The notes beneath the pieces were generated by a model. The model did no database searches, was not told the DNA's origin, and saw nothing but the letters and a program-made list of their open reading frames with translations. Positions 51,452-61,614 of a stretch of 64,000 nucleotides of DNA are shown piece after piece; position 1 is the stretch's first letter; every line of letters begins with the position of its first letter. The stretch covers positions 434,001 through 498,000 of the forward strand of contig NZ_FUYN01000003.1 of the NCBI RefSeq assembly GCF_900168025.1, written 5' to 3'. Origin of the DNA: Acetoanaerobium noterae. GTDB lineage: Bacteria > Bacillota > Clostridia > Peptostreptococcales > Filifactoraceae. A program made the position numbers and the translations under genes.

Positions 51452-54280
51452 TTACAGATATTTTTTTAGGAAATATCCTGTATATGAATCTTTGCACTTA
51501 ATTATTTCTTCAGGTGTCCCCTCTATTAGGACAGAGCCACCTTTATCTCCACCCTCAGGGCCTAAGTCAATAATATGGTCGCAGGTCTTAATAACATCTA
51601 GGTTGTGCTCTATTACTACGACTGTGTTTCCACCATCTACTAGTTTTTGAAGAACTTCTATGAGCTTCTTTACATCGTCTACATGAAGACCTGTAGTCGG
51701 CTCATCTAGGATGTATAGCGTTTTTCCTGTGGCTCTTTTGCTCAGCTCAGTTGCAAGCTTAATCCTCTGAGCTTCTCCTCCAGATAGCTGAGTCGATGGC
51801 TGTCCCAAGGTTATATATGCTAGCCCTACTTCGCTAAGAGTCTCTAGTTTTCTCTTTATCTTAGGGATATTCTCAAAAAACTCAAGCGCTTCTTCTACAT
51901 TCATAGAAAGCACATCTGAAATACTCTTGCCCTTGTATTTTACTTGAAGAGTTTCTCTGTTATAGCGTTCACCCTTACATACCTCACAAGGAACATATAC
52001 ATCAGGAAGAAAGTGCATTTCTATTTTGATAATTCCATCGCCTTTACATGCCTCGCAGCGTCCACCTTTTACATTGAAGCTGAATCTTCCTTTGCTATAG
52101 CCTCTTGCTTTTGCTTCAGGAGTAAGTGCATAGACATCTCTTATCATATCGAAAACGCCAGTGTAAGTCGCTGGGTTCGACCTAGGTGTTCTTCCTATAG
52201 GCGACTGATCTATATCTACTACTTTATCTATTTGCTCCAGCCCTAGTATCTCGTCATGCTTTCCTGGTCTTTCCTTTAATCTTTGGGTTTTAGCCGCCGC
52301 TCCTTTATAAAGAATTTCATTTATAAGCGAGCTTTTCCCAGAGCCAGACACTCCGGTCACACAGGTAAACACCCCTAGTGGTATATCCACATCTATATTT
52401 TTAAGGTTATTTTCTGATGCATTTTTAATTGTTAGCTTAGCTCCATTTGGAGCTCTTCTTTCCTTAGGAACCTCGATTCGTTTTTTACCACTTAGGTATT
52501 GTCCAGTTATCGAATTTGGATTCTTCTTTATATCCTCTAGGGTTCCCTGCGCTATTATTTCTCCTCCATGGATTCCTGCTTTTGGTCCAATATCCACTAT
52601 ATGGTCTGCCGCTCTCATAGTATCATCATCATGCTCTACTACAATCAAAGTGTTTCCAATATCAGTAAGGTGTCTAAGACTTGCAAGTAGCTTGTCGTTA
52701 TCTCTTTGGTGAAGTCCTATCGATGGCTCATCTAATACATAAAGCACACCTACCAAGGCTGAACCTATTTGAGTCGCTAGCCTAATTCTTTGAGATTCTC
52801 CACCTGAAAGCGTTCCTGCTTTTCTAGACAAGGTAAGATAATCAAGTCCAACATTCTTTAAGAAATTAGTTCTTACTTTTATTTCTTTTAGAATTTCTTT
52901 AGATATGAATTCTTGTTTTGGTGTAAGCTCAAGAGAATCTACGTAATCTAGAATCTCATTTACAGAGAAATCCGTAACCTCAGATATATTTCTATTTCCT
53001 AAAGTAACTGACAGTATCTCTGGTCTTAATCTAGCTCCATGACAGCTTGGGCATGGACTTTCAAACATATAACTTTCGATTTTTTCTCTTATATACTCTG
53101 ATGGAGTCTCTTTATACCTGCGCTCTAGGTTCGGGATTACTCCCTCAAAAGGTGCTTTATAGGTTCTGTTTCCTCCATACTTGCTTTCATACTTAAACTC
53201 AATCATATCTGGTGTTCCATATAGTAGCTTTTGCTTAAACTCTTTATCCAAATCTCTAAAAGGTACGTCAAGCGATGCTTTATAAGTTGTTGCTAGGGAT
53301 TCTATCATTTTGAAGTAATAGGTATCTTCATTTGCTCCTGAGCCTGAAGAAAACCAAGCATCTATAGCACCTTGTCTTAGAGACAAATCTTGATTTGGCA
53401 CTACTAGATACTCATCTACTTTTTTCATGCTCCCTAGTCCATTACAAGTTTCGCAGGCTCCATAAGGTGCATTGAAAGAGAACATTCTAGGTGTGAGCTC
53501 CTCTATACCTACACCATGCTCTGGGCATGCAAATTTAGTAGATAATAGCATTTCCTTATCATCTATTACATCTATAATAACTAGCCCATCTGAAAGCTTT
53601 ACTGCTGTTTCAATGGAATCTGAAAGTCTACTTTCTATTCCTGATTTTACAGCTATACGGTCAACTACTACATCTATAGTGTGTTTTTTATTCTTATCTA
53701 GCTCAATATCATCTGTTATTTCCATATTTTCGCCATCTACTCTTATTCTTACATATCCATCTTTTCTTATAGCTTCAAGTAATTTCTCATGGCGTCCTTT
53801 TTTTCCTCTTACTACAGGTGACATTATCTGAATTTTAGTCCTGTCGTGAAGTTCCATTACCTTATCCACTATCTCTTGAACTGTAAGCTGGCTTATAGGC
53901 TCATGACACACAGGGCAATGCGGAACTCCTATCCTCGCAAATAGAAGTCTCAGATAGTCATAAATTTCAGTTACTGTTCCAACTGTAGAACGTGGATTTC
54001 TAGATGTGGTTTTTTGGTCTATTGATATGGAAGGAGAAAGCCCTTCTATATACTCTACATTTGGTTTTTCCATCTGTCCCAAAAACTGTCTGGCATAAGA
54101 GGAAAGACTCTCTACATAACGTCTTTGTCCCTCGGCATATATGGTATCAAATGCCAATGAGGATTTTCCTGAGCCTGATAATCCTGTAAATACAATAAAT
54201 TTATTTCTAGGTAAAGTCACATCTACATTTTTTAGATTATGCTCCTTAGCCCCTTTAATTATTATCTCGCTTCTTTCCAT
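51452..54280 (-). CDS. uvrA: Excinuclease ABC subunit A
   Basis: Damage-recognition ATPase of nucleotide excision repair, 942 residues, normal length. Two ABC modules are present: Walker [15 protein letters not shown] near the start with signature [12 protein letters not shown], and the second module with [13 protein letters not shown], signature [15 protein letters not shown] and [12 protein letters not shown]. Zinc-binding CxxC pairs appear in [25 protein letters not shown] and CEVCKGER. It lies 36 bp downstream of uvrB, and the two are probably cotranscribed under LexA. UvrC is encoded elsewhere in the window. Confidence 0.98.
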   Translation of the reverse strand: MERSEIIIKGAKEHNLKNVDVTLPRNKFIVFTGLSGSGKSSLAFDTIYAEGQRRYVESLSSYARQFLGQMEKPNVEYIEGLSPSISIDQKTTSRNPRSTVGTVTEIYDYLRLLFARIGVPHCPVCHEPISQLTVQEIVDKVMELHDRTKIQIMSPVVRGKKGRHEKLLEAIRKDGYVRIRVDGENMEITDDIELDKNKKHTIDVVVDRIAVKSGIESRLSDSIETAVKLSDGLVIIDVIDDKEMLLSTKFACPEHGVGIEELTPRMFSFNAPYGACETCNGLGSMKKVDEYLVVPNQDLSLRQGAIDAWFSSGSGANEDTYYFKMIESLATTYKASLDVPFRDLDKEFKQKLLYGTPDMIEFKYESKYGGNRTYKAPFEGVIPNLERRYKETPSEYIREKIESYMFESPCPSCHGARLRPEILSVTLGNRNISEVTDFSVNEILDYVDSLELTPKQEFISKEILKEIKVRTNFLKNVGLDYLTLSRKAGTLSGGESQRIRLATQIGSALVGVLYVLDEPSIGLHQRDNDKLLASLRHLTDIGNTLIVVEHDDDTMRAADHIVDIGPKAGIHGGEIIAQGTLEDIKKNPNSITGQYLSGKKRIEVPKERRAPNGAKLTIKNASENNLKNIDVDIPLGVFTCVTGVSGSGKSSLINEILYKGAAAKTQRLKERPGKHDEILGLEQIDKVVDIDQSPIGRTPRSNPATYTGVFDMIRDVYALTPEAKARGYSKGRFSFNVKGGRCEACKGDGIIKIEMHFLPDVYVPCEVCKGERYNRETLQVKYKGKSISDVLSMNVEEALEFFENIPKIKRKLETLSEVGLAYITLGQPSTQLSGGEAQRIKLATELSKRATGKTLYILDEPTTGLHVDDVKKLIEVLQKLVDGGNTVVVIEHNLDVIKTCDHIIDLGPEGGDKGGSVLIEGTPEEIIKCKDSYTGYFLKKYL

Positions 54281-54316
54281 TTCTTCCTCCGTTTTATCTC
54301 ATAAAAATTACTAGGA

Positions 54317-56281
54317 TTATAACTTTGATTCAAGCTCTCTTATCCTGTCTCTAAGGCTTGCTGCTTTTTCAAATTCAAGCGCTTCTGCAGCCTCAACCAT
54401 CTCAGTGCTTAGCTTAATAATCTCGTCCTTAACTCTCTCTCTGTCTATAGTTTCTCTTACTGAGTAAGTTCCTTCTCCTTCAGCTGCACTAGTAGCTGCT
54501 ATTACTCCTCTTATTTCTTTGAATATAGTAGTAGGAGTTATATTATTTTCCTTATTGTAATTAATTTGGATTTCTCTTCTTCTATATGTCTCTGTTATAG
54601 CTCTTTGCATTGAGCCTGTCATGTTGTCAGCATACATGATAACTTTTCCATTTGAGTTTCTTGCCGCTCTTCCTACAGTTTGTATTAGAGAAGTCTCAGA
54701 TCTCAAGAAGCCTTCCTTGTCAGCGTCCAAAATAGCAACAAGCGAAACCTCTGGTAAATCTAGACCTTCTCTTAGAAGATTTATCCCTACAAGTACATCA
54801 AATTCTCCAAGTCTTAAGTCTCTTATTATCTCTATACGCTCTAAGGTCTCAATATCAGAGTGAAGATATCTTACCTTTACAGAAGCTTCTTTAAGATATT
54901 GAGTTAGATTTTCTGACATTTTCTTTGTAAGAGTAGTTATTAATACACGCTCTTTCTTTTTAACTCTTTCATTTATTTCAAATAACAAGTCATCTATCTG
55001 CCCTTTTATCGGTCTTATTTCTATTTCAGGGTCAACTAATCCTGTAGGTCTGATTACTTGCTCTCCAAATGCTACAGAATGTTCCATTTCGTATTTCGAA
55101 GGTGTCGCAGATACATAGAGAATTTGGTTTGCAACTTGCTCAAACTCCTCGAACCTAAGAGGTCTGTTGTCAAATGCTGAAGGCAATCTAAATCCATAAT
55201 CGATAAGTGTACCTTTTCTTGACCTATCACCTGCATACATAGCGTGAAGCTGAGGAAGCATTACGTGAGATTCGTCTATTATAATCAAAAAATCATCTGG
55301 AAAGAAATCCATAAGTGTAAATGGTCTTTCCCCTTCATCTCTTCCACTAAGATGTCTTGAGTAGTTCTCTATGCCCTTGCAAGTGCCTATTTCTTTTAGC
55401 ATTTCTAAATCGTACTTAGTTCTTTGCTCTATTCTTTGAGCTTCTAGGAACATATCCCTTTCCTTAAAGTACTCAATTCTTTCTTCTAGCTCTGCTTCTA
55501 TTTTTTCGATTGCTTTAGCTAGCTTCTCCTTGCTTGTAACATAATGTGATGCCGGGAAAATAGCTACGTGATTTCTCAGTCCTACTATCTCTCCAGTAAT
55601 ATAATCTATCTCCGAAATTCTTTCTATTTCATCACCAAAAAACTCTATTCGTATACCTCTCTCATCAGTGTTTATAGGAAGTATTTCTATTATATCTCCT
55701 CTTACTCTGAATGTACCACGCACAAAGTTGATATCATTGCGTTCATATTGAATCTCAACGAGCTCTTTAATAACATCATCTCTATCTTTATTTTGCCCTG
55801 GGCGAAGCGAAACCATCATCTCTTCATAGTCAGAAGGATCCCCCAAACCATAAATACAAGAAACTGAGGCTACTATTATTACATCTCTTCTCTCTAGAAC
55901 AGCTGCTGTAGCGCTATGTCTTAGCTTATCTATCTCATCATTTATACTAGAATCCTTCTCTATATAGGTATCTGAATGAGCTACATAGGCTTCTGGCTGA
56001 TAATAATCATAATAAGAAACAAAATACTCTACAGCATTTTCTGGAAAAAACTCCTTGAATTCACCATAAAGCTGAGCGGCGAGTGTCTTATTATGCGCTA
56101 TAACCAAGGTCGGTTTTTGAGTTCTTTCTATTATATTTGCCATGGTAAAGGTCTTACCAGAACCAGTAACCCCAAGTAAGGTCTGATGCTTTGCTCCTGA
56201 TTCTATCGAGCGAACCATGGTGTCTATAGCCTGAGGCTGGTCTCCCATAGGTTTGTAATCTGATACTATTTTAAATTCCAT
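54317..56281 (-). CDS. uvrB: Excinuclease ABC subunit B
   Basis: DNA-damage verification helicase-like subunit of nucleotide excision repair, 654 residues. P-loop [13 protein letters not shown] is near residue 40; the beta-hairpin that clamps DNA is around [15 protein letters not shown]; helicase motifs DESHV, YVSATPS and QTVGRAARN are present; and the C-terminal UVR domain ([19 protein letters not shown]) binds UvrC and UvrA. The first gene of the uvrBA pair; its promoter carries a LexA box. GAGGTG ribosome site before ATG. Confidence 0.98.
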   Translation of the reverse strand: MEFKIVSDYKPMGDQPQAIDTMVRSIESGAKHQTLLGVTGSGKTFTMANIIERTQKPTLVIAHNKTLAAQLYGEFKEFFPENAVEYFVSYYDYYQPEAYVAHSDTYIEKDSSINDEIDKLRHSATAAVLERRDVIIVASVSCIYGLGDPSDYEEMMVSLRPGQNKDRDDVIKELVEIQYERNDINFVRGTFRVRGDIIEILPINTDERGIRIEFFGDEIERISEIDYITGEIVGLRNHVAIFPASHYVTSKEKLAKAIEKIEAELEERIEYFKERDMFLEAQRIEQRTKYDLEMLKEIGTCKGIENYSRHLSGRDEGERPFTLMDFFPDDFLIIIDESHVMLPQLHAMYAGDRSRKGTLIDYGFRLPSAFDNRPLRFEEFEQVANQILYVSATPSKYEMEHSVAFGEQVIRPTGLVDPEIEIRPIKGQIDDLLFEINERVKKKERVLITTLTKKMSENLTQYLKEASVKVRYLHSDIETLERIEIIRDLRLGEFDVLVGINLLREGLDLPEVSLVAILDADKEGFLRSETSLIQTVGRAARNSNGKVIMYADNMTGSMQRAITETYRRREIQINYNKENNITPTTIFKEIRGVIAATSAAEGEGTYSVRETIDRERVKDEIIKLSTEMVEAAEALEFEKAASLRDRIRELESKL

Positions 56282-56300
56282 TTCATCACCTCTACAAAAA

Positions 56301-56314
56301 CGAACATAAGTTCC
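56301..56314. promoter_or_regulatory. LexA (DinR) box of uvrBA
   Basis: CGAACATAAGTTCC matches the Firmicutes LexA consensus CGAACRNRYGTTYC at 13 of 14 positions. It lies a few bases downstream of the -10 of the uvrB promoter, over the expected transcription start. Confidence 0.85.
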
Positions 56315-56320
56315 TATATC

Positions 56321-56349
56321 ATTTTATATCAAAAACTTTACATAGTAAA
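56321..56349 (-). promoter_or_regulatory. Probable promoter of uvrBA
   Basis: On the minus strand TTTACT, 17 bases, TAAAAT; a TATAAA overlapping the -10 is an alternative. Placed right before the LexA box. Confidence 0.55.
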
Positions 56350-56359
56350 TACTGGAAGC

Positions 56360-56398
56360 AAAAAAAGGACATATCCTAAAAATACCTCGATATGTCCT
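56360..56398 (-). terminator. Terminator of the D-serine dehydratase operon
   Basis: AGGACATATC pairs perfectly with GATATGTCCT around a 13-base loop, followed by TTTTTTT on the minus strand. Confidence 0.92.
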
Positions 56399-56412
56399 AA
56401 CATAAACACTAT

Positions 56413-57768
56413 TTATTTTCTAAGCTTGTCACCAGTTTCATAATAAAGCTTCATCTCAGCTTCTGGCACCATACTTCCACCTGTAGCCCAAGCAATGTGA
56501 ACAGCAGATTTCATTTTATCAGCTAAATTATTTTTTTCTATATAACCCTTTGCCTCTTCACTATGCATATGAACTATTCCATTTACTCCAGCAAGTGCAG
56601 AAGGCTCAAGGTATATTTCTTCTAAATCAGCTAAATCAGAAAGCATTATAAATAGATTTTCATCAGTAACGCTGTAAACTCCGCTTAGTAAATTTTCTAA
56701 TATTTTTCCTACAAACCCAGATGGTCTTCCTACTGCAAGCCCGTCAGCAGCAGTTTTATTGTCAATGTCAAAATCCTGTACGCTTACCTTGTCATGCAGT
56801 GAAGTCATCATCCCTATGAGCATGCATGGAGAATGAGTAGGCTCAGCAAAGAAGCAATGAACATTATCTCCAAATATCAGCTTAAGTCCATATGCTACCC
56901 CTCCAGGGCCTCCTCCAACTCCGCAAGGCAGATAAACAAATAATGGATGCTCACTATCTACAGCTATATTCATATCCTTTAGCTGCTTGCTGAGTCTAAG
57001 AGCTGCAACCGCATATCCTAGAAATAAATTGACAGAGTTTTCATCGTCTACGAAATACATCTTGTCATCTAGCTCTGCCTGTTTTCTTCCTTCTTCTACA
57101 GCCTTGCTATAATCAGATTCGTACTCAATTACTGTAACCCCTTTACTTCTAAGTAAATCCTTTTTCCATTTTTTCGCATCTGAAGACATGTGAACATAAA
57201 CTTTGAACCCAAGCCTAGCACTTATTATTCCTATACTAAGCCCTAGATTTCCAGTAGAGCCTACAGCTATGGAATGCTGAGAAAATAAAGCTCTAAACTC
57301 CTCTGAATCAAAAACAGAATAATCCATGCCTTCCTTTAAAAGACCATGACTAATAGCCAAATCCTCTGCATGCTTTAGTACCTCATATATTCCACCTCTG
57401 GCTTTTATTGAGCCAGATATAGGAAGAGCATGGTCTCCTTTTATAAACAATCTTCCCTCAAAATCCTTATTAGCTTTCTTTGCTAAATCATTTTTCATCA
57501 TATCAATTTCAAATAGCTCTGACTCAATGATTCCATCACTTTCTCTAGTTACAGGAAATGCAACCTTTATATATGAAGCAAACCTACCCAAGCGATTCAT
57601 AGCATCCAAAATATCATCCATGCTAGGTTCAAAGCTTGTTTTACTTTTTATTGATTCATACTTGTCATTAATCCAAAGCACTTCCTTTAAATCATACACC
57701 TCTCTTAGCTTAGGAAATTCATTAAACCACGTTTCTAAACTTTTCCCTTGAACGATTTTCTCTAGCAT
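56413..57768 (-). CDS. dsdA: D-serine ammonia-lyase (D-serine dehydratase)
   Basis: PLP-dependent fold-type II enzyme that deaminates D-serine to pyruvate and ammonia, 451 residues. The PLP lysine lies in [17 protein letters not shown] (about residue 116), the phosphate loop reads [14 protein letters not shown], and [13 protein letters not shown] is the conserved glycine loop. The N-terminal pattern ([14 protein letters not shown]) is characteristic of DsdA rather than of threonine dehydratases. It lies 62 bp behind a D-amino-acid-oxidase-like flavoprotein in the same orientation. Unlike E. coli, no DsdC regulator or DsdX transporter is adjacent. Pyruvate formation from D-serine would suit an amino-acid fermenter. 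Confidence 0.94.
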   Translation of the reverse strand: MLEKIVQGKSLETWFNEFPKLREVYDLKEVLWINDKYESIKSKTSFEPSMDDILDAMNRLGRFASYIKVAFPVTRESDGIIESELFEIDMMKNDLAKKANKDFEGRLFIKGDHALPISGSIKARGGIYEVLKHAEDLAISHGLLKEGMDYSVFDSEEFRALFSQHSIAVGSTGNLGLSIGIISARLGFKVYVHMSSDAKKWKKDLLRSKGVTVIEYESDYSKAVEEGRKQAELDDKMYFVDDENSVNLFLGYAVAALRLSKQLKDMNIAVDSEHPLFVYLPCGVGGGPGGVAYGLKLIFGDNVHCFFAEPTHSPCMLIGMMTSLHDKVSVQDFDIDNKTAADGLAVGRPSGFVGKILENLLSGVYSVTDENLFIMLSDLADLEEIYLEPSALAGVNGIVHMHSEEAKGYIEKNNLADKMKSAVHIAWATGGSMVPEAEMKLYYETGDKLRK

Positions 57769-57830
57769 ATCCTTACCTCCGATTTATAATAGTTTTCAAA
57801 GATTTATAATAAGATATTTTAAATTTATCA

Positions 57831-59030
57831 TTATCCTTGTCTATCTAAGCTCACAATATGAGCATATTTATTTGATTTTCCTTCTATTAGGTCAGCAATT
57901 ATTTTTGAGCCAGCCATACTATATACAGTTCCATTTCCTCCAAAGCCAAGACAATAATAAACATCTTTGTCATCTGTGTCCTGTCCTATAAATGGAATTC
58001 CATCGTCAGATTCTCCAAATACAGCATTCCATGAATACTCGATTTTGGTTTCAATATGTGGAAAAAGATTTGTCAGCTTTTCTAGTAGCTTTAATGTATT
58101 TTTTTGCAATTTTTCTTCACTATTTGTTATACTATCCTTTTCTTCGTCTTCACCGCCTAGTATGATTCTATTATCTTCTGTCATTCTAGCGTAAAAATAA
58201 GGTCTAGCAGTTTCCCAAATTAAGCATCTATCCTTCCAGCTGTCACCAGAGATAGGCTCTGTTGCTAGTGCATAGGTTCTATTTATCTCTCCATCTTTTA
58301 TTTCACTGTAATTACTAGCTTTATATCCCGTAGCATATACTAGCTTCTCTGCTTTTATACTACCATCCTTTGTTTTAATAATAAAACAATCATCTGATTT
58401 GTCAATGTCTAAAACTTTAGAATTTTCAAATATATCAAGTCCTAACCTTACTGCCTCCTTTGATATTTCAAGTATAAATTTATACGGATTTACTTCTGCA
58501 TCTTCTTTAGTAAGCAAAGCCTCAGTTCCTTTTATCCCATAGTCAGTCTCTAGAGCCTTGCTGTCAATATACTCAACTGGAAAATCATTTTCCAAAAGAG
58601 CTTTATACTCTTTTTTAAGCTTCGTTATATCCTCAATTTTACTTGCCAAATACAAGCTCTTTCTAGTTACAAAATCTCCTCTTTCAGGAAGCCTTTCAGA
58701 AAGAGTTTTTAAATCTTTCATGGCTTCATGGCACATCCTATAAAATAATACAGCATTTTCTTTTCCAATCTCATCTATAAACTCATAAAGCATCTTATCG
58801 CTAGAATATTGTAATAGTCCAGTATTGGCACTACTGCTACCTTTAGCTATTTCTTCAGCCTCTACTAAAACTACCTCATGTCCTCTTTTTGCTAATTCAT
58901 AACCACATAAGATGCCTGACATCCCCGCACCTATTATAGCTATATCTTTATCTATATCCGTATTTAAGCTATCATATTTTATAGATTTTTTTGTTGTAGG
59001 CCAGTACATATTTCCTTCATATAATTTCAT
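57831..59030 (-). CDS. FAD-dependent oxidoreductase, D-amino-acid-oxidase family
   Basis: A 399-residue flavoprotein of the DAO family. The N-terminal FAD-binding Rossmann motif is DIAIIGAGMSGILCGYELAKRG, followed by the VLVEAEEIAKGSSSANTGLLQ segment (quoted in pieces here: VVLVEAEEIAKG and SSSANTGLL), and the C-terminal FAD contact GFGGNGTVYSMAGSKIIADL. It probably oxidises a secondary or D-amino acid, like glycine oxidase or PuuB-type enzymes, although in an anaerobe the electron acceptor is unlikely to be oxygen. The ATG at 59030 has no good ribosome site; a strong AGGAGGGGC lies about 35 bases upstream, before ATG-ATT-TAG. It precedes dsdA and may act with it on D-amino acids (inference). 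Confidence 0.82.
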   Translation of the reverse strand: MKLYEGNMYWPTTKKSIKYDSLNTDIDKDIAIIGAGMSGILCGYELAKRGHEVVLVEAEEIAKGSSSANTGLLQYSSDKMLYEFIDEIGKENAVLFYRMCHEAMKDLKTLSERLPERGDFVTRKSLYLASKIEDITKLKKEYKALLENDFPVEYIDSKALETDYGIKGTEALLTKEDAEVNPYKFILEISKEAVRLGLDIFENSKVLDIDKSDDCFIIKTKDGSIKAEKLVYATGYKASNYSEIKDGEINRTYALATEPISGDSWKDRCLIWETARPYFYARMTEDNRIILGGEDEEKDSITNSEEKLQKNTLKLLEKLTNLFPHIETKIEYSWNAVFGESDDGIPFIGQDTDDKDVYYCLGFGGNGTVYSMAGSKIIADLIEGKSNKYAHIVSLDRQG

Positions 59031-59326
59031 AATGGCTTAGCACAATCTAACTTTGGCTAAATCATGCCCCTCCTTTTCATATTTTTTAAACATTATTCTC
59101 AAATATATAATATCCGTTTTATGTTATTTCTAATCTCATTATAATTTTCAAATCAATAGCTATCTCATTTTGATACTAAATATCAAAAATGTTTAATATC
59201 GATTTTAGTGGTTATATATATACTAGGTTGTTTTTTTTTTATGTTTAATATTTTCAATGTGTTAATTTTGAACCAACCTATAGTGTTAATGTGTTTTTTC
59301 CAATTAATAGTCTAAGGAGGCTTATT
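59031..59326. other. Divergent intergenic region, flavoprotein / stress protein
   Basis: AT-rich 296-bp region. A perfect inverted repeat TTTTGATA-n5-TATCAAAA lies at 59168-59188 and its right part overlaps a possible plus-strand promoter TTGATA-17-TTAATA (59070-frame numbering: 59170-59198). A run of twelve T is at about 59227-59240. The strong ribosome site AGGAGG at about 59074-59080 (minus strand) sits before a two-codon ORF (ATG ATT TAG), not before the flavoprotein start. No RNA gene recognised. Confidence 0.35.
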
Positions 59327-59866
59327 ATGGTTAACAAGAAACTTATAGGAGTATTTAAAACAGAAACTGATGCAATCAAAGTTATTGAAAGTCTTAGAGC
59401 AAATGGATATAGCGACAAAGAAATATCTGTTATGGCTAAACATCATGATGAAATAAGAAATGTAGAGAATGTAACTAATACTAAAATAAAAACTGAGGAC
59501 ACTGCTAGAAATACTACAACAGGTGCAGTAACCGGTGGTATTATAGGCGGGGCAGGAGCCTTACTTGCTGAAATAGGAGTACTTGCTATCCCTGGCGTAG
59601 GACCGTTTTTAGCTGCTGGCCCTATAGCCGCAACTCTTGGAGGTATAATAGCAGGTGGAGCAGTAGGCGGACTTGCTGGTGCTTTAGTTGATTTAGGAGT
59701 AGATGAAGCTGAACTTGATGAATTTAAAGGATATCTAGACCAAGGATATATTATAGTTGCGGTTGATGAACGTGATGATTACAGAAGAGATCTAGTATAT
59801 ACACATTATCGTGACAACAACAGTGTAATTATGGATAAATATGATTACGACAATAGAGTATTATAA
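59327..59866 (+). CDS. Glycine-zipper stress protein (YflT/DUF1269-like)
   Basis: A 179-residue protein. The N-terminal 60 residues form a ferredoxin-like domain as in general stress protein 17M/YflT (KKLIGVFKTETDAIKVIESL, GYSDKEISVMAK). The middle (about 70-125) is a glycine-zipper double hairpin of hydrophobic helices (GGIIGGAGALLAEIGV, GGIIAGGAVGGLAGALVDLG) that can insert in membranes or mediate oligomerisation. The C-terminal part continues the first fold (EFKGYLDQGYIIVAVDERDD). Such proteins are induced by general stress. The frame is open 12 codons upstream, but the ATG at 59327 has AAGGAGG seven bases ahead. No clear sigma-B promoter is visible. Confidence 0.82.
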   Translation: MVNKKLIGVFKTETDAIKVIESLRANGYSDKEISVMAKHHDEIRNVENVTNTKIKTEDTARNTTTGAVTGGIIGGAGALLAEIGVLAIPGVGPFLAAGPIAATLGGIIAGGAVGGLAGALVDLGVDEAELDEFKGYLDQGYIIVAVDERDDYRRDLVYTHYRDNNSVIMDKYDYDNRVL

Positions 59867-59966
59867 GTTTAAACAGTATAAAAATTATAAAATTTAAGAA
59901 CTAGATTAAAGCAGCTTGATAAAAAGATTTTAATACTAAATGATTTTTTTATTTTTATATAGAAAA

Positions 59967-60012
59967 TAAAAAAGCTAAAGACGAGGCTAAGGCTTCTCTT
60001 TAGCTTTTATTG
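59967..60012. terminator. Bidirectional terminator
   Basis: AAAAGCTAAAGA pairs with TCTTTAGCTTTT around an inner GC-rich loop with AGCCT/GGCTT-type pairing. The longer T run is on the minus strand (TTTTTTATTTT), so it mainly ends the cbiMQO transcript. Confidence 0.82.
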
Positions 60013-60034
60013 ATTGTAAATATATTTCTAAAAA

Positions 60035-60793
60035 TCATTCACTTTGCTTTGAGCATTTAGGACAGCTAGCCATTCGAAGTGGAATTTCTAAAGAGCATTC
60101 TTCCAAAAGCTTTGCATCTGAAAATATCTCTAAAGTAGGCCCATCAGCAGCTACTAATCCATCCTTTAAAATTATAGTTCTGTCACATAAATCTATTACC
60201 ATATCCATATCGTGAGTTGCAATAATTTTTGTATGCTCAAAAGAACCTAAAATATTAATTAAATTTCTTCTTGATTTAGGATCAAGTCCTGAGGTTGGCT
60301 CATCCATCACCAAAATATCAGGAGACATTGCTAATACACTAGCAATAGCGGCTGACTTTTTTTCTCCTCCAGAAAGCTTATACGGAGCCCTTTCAGCTAA
60401 ATGCTCGATACCCATCCTATTTAAACTTTCTTTAACTATATCATCCACTTTATCTTCTGGAATATTGTAATTTCTAGGTCCAAATGCTACATCATCATAT
60501 ACTCTATTCATAAAAAGCTGATTATCAGAATCCTGAAAAACCAATCCAACTTTTTGCCTTATTGTCTGAAGCGTTGTTTTATTTACAGGTATATGTCCTA
60601 CTTCTATACTTCCACTTGAAGCCATTAGCACACCTACAAGATGCTGAAGTAATGTAGATTTTCCAGCTCCATTTGCTCCAACTAAACCTATAGATTCTCC
60701 TTGCTGTACTTCAAAGGAAATTCCTCTTAGCGCTTCTCTTTTATCGGGATATGTATGATGCAAATCCATTACTTTTATAGTATTATGGCTCAT
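60035..60793 (-). CDS. cbiO: Cobalt/nickel ECF transporter ATPase CbiO
   Basis: ATPase of an energy-coupling-factor importer for Co2+ or Ni2+, 252 residues. Walker A GANGAGKSTLLQHL, Q-loop VFQDSDNQLFMNRVYDDVAFGP, signature LSGGEKKSAAIA, Walker B ILVMDEPTSGLDP and switch histidine TKIIATHDMD are complete. The QDSDNQLF loop is typical for ECF ATPases. The C-terminal tail ends CPKCSKQSE, an extra CxxC pair (Cys244 and Cys247) that is not a normal feature of CbiO. It lies one base after cbiQ and ends the operon. Confidence 0.94.
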   Translation of the reverse strand: MSHNTIKVMDLHHTYPDKREALRGISFEVQQGESIGLVGANGAGKSTLLQHLVGVLMASSGSIEVGHIPVNKTTLQTIRQKVGLVFQDSDNQLFMNRVYDDVAFGPRNYNIPEDKVDDIVKESLNRMGIEHLAERAPYKLSGGEKKSAAIASVLAMSPDILVMDEPTSGLDPKSRRNLINILGSFEHTKIIATHDMDMVIDLCDRTIILKDGLVAADGPTLEIFSDAKLLEECSLEIPLRMASCPKCSKQSE

Positions 60794-60794
60794 A

Positions 60795-61601
60795 TTAAAA
60801 CTCTCCTATAATCAAATTTCCAATTATCTGTGATAAATTAAAATATCTAATAAAAATAAATAAACTCGACCATACAGCTAAATATATAATATCAGTTTTA
60901 TTTATCTTAGGATTTTTTCCAGTTACATAATCTCCATGAAAACCTCTTAGACACATCGCTTCATATATTTTCTGAGATCTATCAATAGTTCTAAGCAAGA
61001 TATTTCCCACGAGATATCCGTATGACTTATATGAAACCCCTTTGTTGTTTGCTCTTAAAGAGTGAGCTGTGAGAGTTGTGTTTACTTCCTCCATAAAAAC
61101 AGTGATATATCTATAAGTCAACATAATCTGAACTGCAAATATCTTAGGAAGTCCAATTTTTCTAAGTGCCATTCCAAGGTTATTTATTCCAGTAGTAGCG
61201 ACTAATAGCAATCCTGAAATTACTGTCATCAATGATTTTATAAATAACGTACAAAAAGAAAGCATACCAAAAGAAATAGGTATGCTTCCTATGTAATATG
61301 CAACTTCTCGATTAAAAATAGGGTTGAATATCCCAATCCCAATTATAAGTGGCAGTGATACAGCAGAAAGCTTAAGTAAATGAATCAGTGAAATCTCAGC
61401 AAGTGAGCTCACAATGAATATGTAAAAAATAAATGGAATAAGCCTCTGAGGTGAATAGTTGTCAAAGGATATTATAGTAAATATATAAATCAAAGATACG
61501 ACTAGCTTTACAACTGGGTTTATCCTGTGAATTATAGTGTTTTTATCGCTTTGATTATCCATCCATCTTAAATTTTGACTAGATTTAGCAATATTAGACA
61601 T
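60795..61601 (-). CDS. cbiQ: Cobalt/nickel ECF transporter transmembrane protein CbiQ
   Basis: T-component of the ECF importer, 268 residues, five to six membrane segments. It carries the two coupling motifs expected for the family: the ARG-like pair reads LRANNKG and CLRGFHGDY, which touch the ATPases. The segment LTYRYITVFMEEVNTTLTAHSLRA leads into the first (quoted in part: LTYRYITVFMEEVN). The basic N terminus and hydrophobic run VVKLVVSLIYIFTIISF are typical. It lies between cbiM and cbiO, 13 bp behind cbiM. The metal (Co or Ni) is not decided by this subunit. Confidence 0.92.
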   Translation of the reverse strand: MSNIAKSSQNLRWMDNQSDKNTIIHRINPVVKLVVSLIYIFTIISFDNYSPQRLIPFIFYIFIVSSLAEISLIHLLKLSAVSLPLIIGIGIFNPIFNREVAYYIGSIPISFGMLSFCTLFIKSLMTVISGLLLVATTGINNLGMALRKIGLPKIFAVQIMLTYRYITVFMEEVNTTLTAHSLRANNKGVSYKSYGYLVGNILLRTIDRSQKIYEAMCLRGFHGDYVTGKNPKINKTDIIYLAVWSSLFIFIRYFNLSQIIGNLIIGEF

Positions 61602-61614
61602 ATATCACTTTCCT

